64,000 nucleotides of DNA from Bradyrhizobium sediminis (lineage in GTDB: Bacteria; Pseudomonadota; Alphaproteobacteria; Rhizobiales; Xanthobacteraceae): the NCBI RefSeq assembly GCF_018736085.1, contig NZ_CP076134.1:620001-684000 (forward strand), given 5' to 3'. The first letter of the stretch is position 1, and every line of letters begins with the position of its first letter. Made by a program: the position numbers and the translations under genes. The notes below the pieces were generated by a model. That model saw only the letters and a program-made list of their open reading frames with translations, was not told the origin of the DNA and did no database searches. Positions 59,074-64,000 of this stretch are shown here, one piece after another.

Positions 59074-60086
59074 CAATGATAACCGCTCCCGGCCTTCACC
59101 TTGCCGCGGAATACCCAATAGGCCCAGCCGGTGTAACCGAGAATCAGCGGGATCAGCGCCGCGACGCCGAACAGCATGAAGATCTGGCTGTTCTCCGGCG
59201 ATGCCGCCTGCCAGATGGTGATGCTCTGCGGCACGATATAGGGCCACATGCTGATGCCCAACCCGGCATAGGACAGTGCGAACAGCGCCAGCGTCAGGAA
59301 GAACGGCTGGTAGTCCCATTTGTTGGCGAGGCTGCGCAGCAGCAGGACGGTCACGGCGGCGACCGCGATCGGCACCGGCGCGGTCAGGATGACGTTCGGC
59401 CAGCTGAACCAGCGCTGCGTGTACTGGATATGGAGGAACGGCGTGGCGATGCTGACCGCGCCGATGGCGCCGATCATCGCGAACAACAGGAACCAGCAGA
59501 GATGATAGGCCTTGTCGCGCAACGGGCCTTCGGTCTTCATGACCAGCCAGGTCGCGCCCAACAGTGCGTAGCCGATCGCCAGCGCGATCCCGGTCAGGAC
59601 GCTGAACGGCGTCAGCCAGTCCCACCAGCCGCCGGCATAATGCCGCCCCTCGACATGCACGCCCTGCAGGATGGCGCCGAGCGCGATGCCCTGCGCCAGC
59701 GTCGCCAGCAGCGATCCGCCGGCAAAGGCGACGTCCCAGCGATTGCGCTTGCCCTGTGTTACGCGCCAGCGAAACTCGAAGGCGACGCCGCGAAAGATCA
59801 GGCCGATCAGCATCGCGATCATCGGCGTGTACAGCGCCGGCATCAGCACCGCATAGGCCAGCGGAAACGCCGCCATCAGGCCGCCGCCGCCGAGCACCAG
59901 CCAGGTTTCGTTGCCGTCCCAGACCGGCGCGACGCTGTTCATGATCACGTCGCGATCTTCTTTCTTGGGAAACAGCGGAAACAGGATGCCGAGCCCGAGG
60001 TCGAATCCGTCCATGACAACGTAGACGAACACCGCAAACGCGATGATGAAGGCCCAGACGGTCGCGAGGTCGATGGCGCCGGTCAT
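59073..60086 (-). CDS. cioB: cytochrome bd-type oxidase subunit II (CioB)
   Basis: A 337-residue membrane protein with eight helices. The opening VWAFIIAFAVFVYVVMDGFDLGLGILFP and NSVAPVWDGNETWLVLGGGGLMAAFP are the conserved CydB/CioB regions. It overlaps subunit I by one base. With CioA it forms a quinol oxidase that is less cyanide-sensitive and works at low oxygen. Confidence 0.93.
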   Translation of the reverse strand: MTGAIDLATVWAFIIAFAVFVYVVMDGFDLGLGILFPLFPKKEDRDVIMNSVAPVWDGNETWLVLGGGGLMAAFPLAYAVLMPALYTPMIAMLIGLIFRGVAFEFRWRVTQGKRNRWDVAFAGGSLLATLAQGIALGAILQGVHVEGRHYAGGWWDWLTPFSVLTGIALAIGYALLGATWLVMKTEGPLRDKAYHLCWFLLFAMIGAIGAVSIATPFLHIQYTQRWFSWPNVILTAPVPIAVAAVTVLLLRSLANKWDYQPFFLTLALFALSYAGLGISMWPYIVPQSITIWQAASPENSQIFMLFGVAALIPLILGYTGWAYWVFRGKVKAGSGYH

Positions 60087-61492
60087 CAGGCAGTCCCCCG
60101 CGCTGTCGCCCCGGCGGCGGGCGTGATGCCGGCGGCGCGCGCCGGCACATCGCCGCCCGGTCCCCGTTCGCCGTGATGCGGCGGCGCCGCCATCAAACGC
60201 AGAAGATAGATGACGCCGGCGGAGAACACCGCGAAATAGACGATGATGAAGGCGATCAGGGAGGATGCGACCGCGGGCGCAGCCAGCGGGGAAGCGGCGT
60301 CAACCGTCCGCAACAGCCCGTACACCGTGAACGGCTGGCGCCCGGTCTCGGTGGTGACCCAGCCCGCCAGCACGGCGATGAAGCCCGAAGGCGCCATCGC
60401 CAGCGCGAACATGTGCAGCAGGCGGGAATGATAGAGCGTGCCGCGCCAGCGTGCCCACAGGCTGAGCAGGCCGAGCCCCATCATCAAAAATCCCATGCCG
60501 ACCATGATCCGGAACGACCAGAAGGCGATCGGCACCGGCGGCCAGTCTTTGCGCGGCACGGTGTCGAGGCCGGCAAGCGGCGCATCGAGCGAATGTTTGA
60601 GGATCAGCGAGCCCAGCTTCGGCACTTCGACCGCGTATTTCACCTTGCCTGCGGCCTGGTCGGGCAGCCCGAACAGCACCAGCGGCGCGCCGTCCTTGTG
60701 GCTCTCGAAATGACCTTCCATCGCCATGATCTTCACCGGCTGATGTTCCAGCGTGTTGAGGCCGTGCTGGTCGCCGGCGACGATCTGGATCGGCGCCACC
60801 AAGGTCGCCATCCACATCGCCATCGAGAACATCACCCGCGGACCCGCAAGATGCCGGTCGCGCAGCAGATGAAACGCGCCGACGGCGCCGACCACCAGCG
60901 CAGTCGTCAGGTAGGCCGCCAGCACCATGTGCACGAGGCGATAGGGAAACGAGGGATTGAAAATCACCTTGAGCCAGTCGGCGGCGACGAACTGGCCGTC
61001 GGCATTGACGGCGTAGCCGGCCGGCGTCTGCATCCAGGAATTGGCCGACAGGATCCAGAACGCCGAGATCAGCGTGCCGACGGCCACCATCAGGGTGGCG
61101 ATGAAATGCAGCCGGTGGCCGACCCGCTCCAGGCCGAACAGCATGACGCCGAGGAAGCCCGCCTCGAGGAAGAAGGCGGTCAGCACCTCGTAAGCCATCA
61201 AGGGGCCGATCACCGGACCGGTCTTGTCGGAGAAGACCGACCAGTTGGTGCCGAACTGGTAGGACATCACGATGCCCGACACCACGCCCATGCCGAACGC
61301 GACCGCGAAAATCTTCAGCCAGTAATTGAACAGGTTGATGAAGACCTCGCGCCCGGTCCACAGCCAGAGCGCCTCCAGCACCGCGAGATAGCTGGCCAGC
61401 CCGATCGAGAAGGCGGGAAACACGATGTGAAACGACATCGTGAAGGCGAACTGCGCCCGGGCCAGTACCACGGCATCCCAGCCCTCGAACAT
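60086..61492 (-). CDS. cioA: cytochrome bd-type oxidase subunit I (CioA)
   Basis: A 468-residue membrane protein. ARAQFAFTMSFHIVFPAFSIGLA holds the haem-ligand His near the N terminus, GVVSGIVMSYQFGTNW and AYEVLTAFFLEAGFLGVMLFG are conserved, and GRQPFTVYGLLRT is the late signature. The quinol loop (about 255-305) is short, as in the CioA rather than the long-loop CydA group. The C terminus ends in a Pro/Ala/Gly-rich cytoplasmic tail. Confidence 0.93.
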   Translation of the reverse strand: MFEGWDAVVLARAQFAFTMSFHIVFPAFSIGLASYLAVLEALWLWTGREVFINLFNYWLKIFAVAFGMGVVSGIVMSYQFGTNWSVFSDKTGPVIGPLMAYEVLTAFFLEAGFLGVMLFGLERVGHRLHFIATLMVAVGTLISAFWILSANSWMQTPAGYAVNADGQFVAADWLKVIFNPSFPYRLVHMVLAAYLTTALVVGAVGAFHLLRDRHLAGPRVMFSMAMWMATLVAPIQIVAGDQHGLNTLEHQPVKIMAMEGHFESHKDGAPLVLFGLPDQAAGKVKYAVEVPKLGSLILKHSLDAPLAGLDTVPRKDWPPVPIAFWSFRIMVGMGFLMMGLGLLSLWARWRGTLYHSRLLHMFALAMAPSGFIAVLAGWVTTETGRQPFTVYGLLRTVDAASPLAAPAVASSLIAFIIVYFAVFSAGVIYLLRLMAAPPHHGERGPGGDVPARAAGITPAAGATARGTA

Positions 61493-61574
61493 CGCGAAGC
61501 CATCCGTTGCTGCTGATCCGGTGTGAACCTTACCACGCCGGACATGACGACGGTACCTTGCAGATCGCAGTACT

Positions 61575-61609
61575 GAGCCTCGATTCCGGCCGAATCGGAA
61601 TCGAGGCTC
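61575..61609. terminator. stem-loop upstream of cioA, downstream of the thioredoxin-like gene
   Basis: GAGCCTCGATTCCG pairs perfectly with CGGAATCGAGGCTC across a 7-base loop. On the plus strand AATTTTCTGT follows. On the minus strand, where the neighbouring genes lie, the U-run is missing. Its position, just after the thioredoxin-like gene and before cioA, suggests it separates the two transcripts. Confidence 0.55.
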
Positions 61610-61650
61610 AATTTTCTGTCTTGGCGCGCTCTTCTTCGAAAGCGCTTTGG

Positions 61651-62217
61651 TCAGCTATTGGCGTTCAGCAGCCGCGCGATGGTGCGGTCGATCTGGTCGT
61701 ACTGGCCTTCGCCGTCGTGATGGAACACGATCTTGCCGCTCTGGTCGACGATGTACTGCGCCGGCCAATACTGGTTGCGGTACGCGTTCCAGGTCTTCGA
61801 ATCATTGTCCTGCGCCACCGGATAGGTGATGCGGTGCCGCTTCAGCGCGGCCTGCACGTTGGAGGCCGACCGCTCGAACGGGAATTCGGGGGTATGGACG
61901 CCGACCACGACGAGGCCGCGGTCTTTGTATTTTGCGTAGAGCTCGACGACGTGCGGCAGGGTGTTGACGCAGTTGACGCAGCCATAGGTCCAGAAATCTA
62001 CCAGCACCACCTTGCCGCGCAGGTCGGCGATGTTGAGCGGCGCGGAATTGAACCAGTTGTTGATGCCGGTGAAGTTTGGCGCGCTGCCCTGCACGGCGGC
62101 GACCGCGAACGGCGCGGTCCGGTCGCGCGCCGCCTCGCCGCTGAAGCCGGGGCTGGCTGCACCGATCAGGCAGAGGGCGAGCACCGAGGCGCAGGTGGCG
62201 AGCGATCGTGGGGTCAT
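61651..62217 (-). CDS. secreted thioredoxin-like protein (DipZ/redoxin type)
   Basis: A 188-residue protein with a signal peptide (about 1-25). VDFWTYGCVNCVNTLPHV carries the active-site C80-x-x-C83 in the DipZ-type context, and VVVGVHTPEFPFE with PAQYIVDQSGKIVFHHDGEG completes the thioredoxin fold. It would receive electrons from the CcdA-like protein encoded 24 bp upstream and act in the periplasm. The pair resembles SoxV/SoxW, which keep SoxYZ reduced. Confidence 0.9.
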   Translation of the reverse strand: MTPRSLATCASVLALCLIGAASPGFSGEAARDRTAPFAVAAVQGSAPNFTGINNWFNSAPLNIADLRGKVVLVDFWTYGCVNCVNTLPHVVELYAKYKDRGLVVVGVHTPEFPFERSASNVQAALKRHRITYPVAQDNDSKTWNAYRNQYWPAQYIVDQSGKIVFHHDGEGQYDQIDRTIARLLNANS

Positions 62218-62241
62218 GGTGGTCTCCTTCGTGCGGGTTGA

Positions 62242-62943
62242 TTACAGGCCGAGCTGGCCGTTCGGATAAAATGCCGTCAGCCACGACACGATCAGCGTGT
62301 CGTATTGGAGGTAGGACGCGACCGCGAAAGCGATCACGACGACGCCGAAGCCCTGCTGCAGTCTTGGCGAAAATCTCGCGACACTGCGGACGCGGGTGGT
62401 GACGGCCTGGCCGCCATAGGCGATCGCCAGCATCGGGATCGCGGCGCCGATCGCGTAAACGATCAGCAGCACGCTCGCCCATGCGGTGTCCGGCGAGGTC
62501 GCGACGACGGTGAGGATCGAGCCGAGCACCGGACCGGCGCAGGGCGTCCAGACCAGGCCGAGCGTAGTGCCGAGGACAAAACCACCGAGATTGCCCTGGC
62601 GGGACGCCGTGCTGCCGGCCGCGCCGGAATGGAGCAGCCCACTGAGCCGGATCGACAGCCATTCGAACGGCCTGGGCCAGATCATCAGCAGGCCGAACCC
62701 GAGCAGCAGCACGGTCGCGGCGGTGCGCAGGCTGTTGGGATCGAAGTCGAAGATGCGGGTGATCGCGCCGAGCGCCAGCGCGGTCGCCGAAAACGACATC
62801 ACAAAACCCGCCGCGATCATTGCCGGGCGCACTCGGCCGGTCTGGCCGACGGAGGCGCCGAGCAGGATCGGCAGCACCGGCAGCGTGCAGGGCGCGGCGA
62901 TGGTGACGACGCCGGCGAGCAAAGCGAGAACGAGGTTGAGCAT
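62242..62943 (-). CDS. CcdA/DsbD-like membrane electron-transfer protein
   Basis: A 233-residue membrane protein from ATG 62943. IAAPCTLPVLPILLG and TPCAGPVLG are the two conserved cysteine motifs of the CcdA family, in the expected first and fourth helices. It moves reducing power from the cytoplasm to periplasmic thioredoxins, here the adjacent DipZ-type protein. ATG 62943 is preferred; the upstream in-frame codons have no ribosome site. Confidence 0.9.
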   Translation of the reverse strand: MLNLVLALLAGVVTIAAPCTLPVLPILLGASVGQTGRVRPAMIAAGFVMSFSATALALGAITRIFDFDPNSLRTAATVLLLGFGLLMIWPRPFEWLSIRLSGLLHSGAAGSTASRQGNLGGFVLGTTLGLVWTPCAGPVLGSILTVVATSPDTAWASVLLIVYAIGAAIPMLAIAYGGQAVTTRVRSVARFSPRLQQGFGVVVIAFAVASYLQYDTLIVSWLTAFYPNGQLGL

Positions 62944-63091
62944 CGAAAATCCCGTCTGACTCTCGATCGGGCCGTCGGGCACGCGAGGTCTCGCTGGGTT
63001 CTTCGAGCCGGCAGGGTGGCGCGTTACGTCGGCCGCGTCACGTGTTTGTGAGGCCAATCGCGCGATGATTGCCGGCAGCGTGCGCGCGCCG

Positions 63092-63571
63092 TTACTCGAT
63101 GACGATTTCGCCGGTCATGCCGAGTTCGGCGTGGGTCTTGCCGTCCGCGGCCTTGATGTCGCAGCGCAGATCGGTGACGCGGCCGGCCGCGACCGGCACC
63201 AGCCACCATTCGGCGGATTGCCCCGGATAAACCTCGATCTCGCGCATCGCGCCCTTGAACTCGGCGAGCGTCACGGCCTTGCCGTCGCGCTGTTGCGTGA
63301 CCTGCACCTTTCGCGTCCACACCATCTGCGAGAAGGCGTGTGAAGTGAAGTAATGCGGTTCGTTGCTGTCGTTGCGAAGGATCAGTTTGTAGAGCTTGCC
63401 GGTCTCGAAGCGCAGTTGTTTCGGCGTGAATTCGTGCTTGCCGGGCGAGCCCAGCGCGACCGTCAGCTCGATCGGGGTCTGCTTCGACAAATCCCCTGCT
63501 GCGATCGCCGCGCCTGAGACGAGGCCGAGCACGACAGAAGCGCCAATCGCGGCGCGATACGAGATGAACAT
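63092..63571 (-). CDS. secreted cupredoxin-domain protein
   Basis: A 159-residue protein from ATG 63571, which has AGGGGGAG upstream; the in-frame ATG 63601 is less likely. A signal peptide occupies about 1-25. The cupredoxin fold has its His in EPHYFTSHAF and the late Cys, His and Met set in DLRCDI, KTHAEL and GMTGEI, so a mononuclear copper site is plausible. It is the first gene of a possible operon with CcdA-like and thioredoxin-like genes and follows a Fur-box-like site. Confidence 0.85.
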   Translation of the reverse strand: MFISYRAAIGASVVLGLVSGAAIAAGDLSKQTPIELTVALGSPGKHEFTPKQLRFETGKLYKLILRNDSNEPHYFTSHAFSQMVWTRKVQVTQQRDGKAVTLAEFKGAMREIEVYPGQSAEWWLVPVAAGRVTDLRCDIKAADGKTHAELGMTGEIVIE

Positions 63572-63626
63572 CGTGGTCTCCCCCTGATGATTTGAACTCA
63601 CCGAATAACTCAGGCGCTCAACTTAA

Positions 63627-63647
63627 TGCAAATGAGAATGAGTTGCA
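63627..63647. promoter_or_regulatory. Fur-box-like site upstream of the cupredoxin gene
   Basis: TGCAAATGAGAATGAGTTGC then A: outer arms TGCAA / TTGCA surround an ATGAGAATGAG core that resembles classic Fur/iron-control elements. It lies about 56 bp upstream of the cupredoxin start on the minus strand. Iron control of this operon is inferred from the motif alone. Confidence 0.6.
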
Positions 63648-63692
63648 AATATCGAGCAGGAGATCCAGTCCAACCTGTTCCCAAACGCAGAG

Positions 63693-63724
63693 CGACCCGG
63701 CTGGGGGGCATCCCGGCCGGGTCG
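63693..63724. terminator. stem-loop after the 67-aa gene
   Basis: CGACCCGGC pairs with GCCGGGTCG across a 14-base loop containing a G-run. On the minus strand CTCTGCGTTTGGG follows, a weak U-tract. It probably ends the transcript of the 67-aa gene. Confidence 0.5.
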
Positions 63725-63764
63725 TTGGAGGTTACTTGGGAGGAAAGAAGGCTAAAAAACAGGT

Positions 63765-63968
63765 TCAGCGGGTGGTGGTCTCGTTGTCGAAGGAGATCAC
63801 GCAGACCTCGCTGGGATTCTTGTTGCTGCAATCAACCACTTGCTCGCGGACGAACATCGAACCGGTGTCGCGCTGGGCGCGGGGGGCGGTGTTCTGGGCG
63901 GACAGCGAGGCCAGGGTGCAGACGGCGCCGAGCGGGATAATGAAGAGGCGGAAGGAGGGCTTCAGCAT
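63765..63968 (-). CDS. 67-aa secreted protein, unrecognised
   Basis: ATG 63968 has CAGGAGAACGAAA upstream, a strong ribosome site. The product (starting MLKPSFRLFIIPLG) has a signal peptide ending near LSA-QN (about 24), then a short mature part with two cysteines (VVDCSNKNPSEVCVI) that could form a disulfide. It has no recognised domain. The rest of its operon, if any, lies outside the window. Confidence 0.7.
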   Translation of the reverse strand: MLKPSFRLFIIPLGAVCTLASLSAQNTAPRAQRDTGSMFVREQVVDCSNKNPSEVCVISFDNETTTR

Positions 63969-64000
63969 TTTCGTTCTCCTGTCCGGCGTTGGCGTTGGCG

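Noticed and set aside
1..64000. Search for tRNA or rRNA genes, CRISPR arrays, IS transposases, integrases or phage genes
   Set aside because: No clear signature was found on either strand by eye; a short or degenerate tRNA could be missed without a covariance search.

Overview
The window is a high-GC alphaproteobacterial chromosome segment that looks like Bradyrhizobium or a close relative. The evidence is the protein sequences, the complete sox gene set, liv-type amino-acid transporters, and dispersed palindromic elements of the kind common in that group (at least six families seen here). I saw no tRNA or rRNA gene, CRISPR array, transposase, integrase or phage gene.

Layout. 0-3.6 kb: a small c-di-GMP-related module (PilZ protein, 55-aa protein and HD-GYP protein on the minus strand; XRE/MmyB-type regulator and a second PilZ protein on the plus strand). 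It is bracketed by a full-length and a fragmentary copy of the 3' end of the same gene. 3.6-12.2 kb: a catabolic island with a beta-keto acid cleavage enzyme, a lambda-crystallin-like hydroxyacid dehydrogenase, a branched-chain-type ABC importer whose permease and both ATPases are one polypeptide, LivH, a Tat-exported binding protein, and a divergent GntR regulator plus SDR. 12.2-21.5 kb: metabolic genes, including a PHB-depolymerase-like enzyme, a hydrolase-LuxR fusion, an EamA transporter fused in frame to a MddA-like methyltransferase, an acyl-CoA ligase with an iron alcohol dehydrogenase, and a MAPEG protein. 21.5-25.9 kb: an AttEFGH-like ABC operon. 26-32.6 kb: two MFS transporters, an N-acyl-D-amino-acid deacylase, two gene remnants and several small Bradyrhizobium-type proteins.

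32.6-39.2 kb: cobalamin uptake, with a TonB receptor under a cobalamin riboswitch and a divergent btuCDF operon. 39.3-49.8 kb: thiosulfate/sulfide oxidation. The minus-strand operons are soxCDXYZA-soxK and then soxB with two secreted DsrE-like proteins, a GlcG-like protein and a persulfide dioxygenase-rhodanese fusion. Divergently there is a two-cysteine ArsR regulator of the BigR/SqrR type and a SoxH-like metallo-hydrolase. Sulfur compounds would be oxidised in the periplasm by SoxXA, SoxYZ, SoxB and SoxCD, with persulfide handled by the dioxygenase and sensed by the ArsR protein.

49.8-58.7 kb: a methyltransferase, MFS transporters, a pair of acyl-CoA dehydrogenases, a carboxymuconolactone-decarboxylase-like protein, an orphan amino-acid binding protein and an L,D-transpeptidase. 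58.9-64 kb: a cyanide-insensitive bd-type oxidase (CioAB plus a 42-aa third protein), then a thioredoxin-like protein, a CcdA-like protein and a cupredoxin behind a Fur-box-like site.

Most functions are family-level calls made by eye. Substrates of transporters and of the catabolic island are inference.
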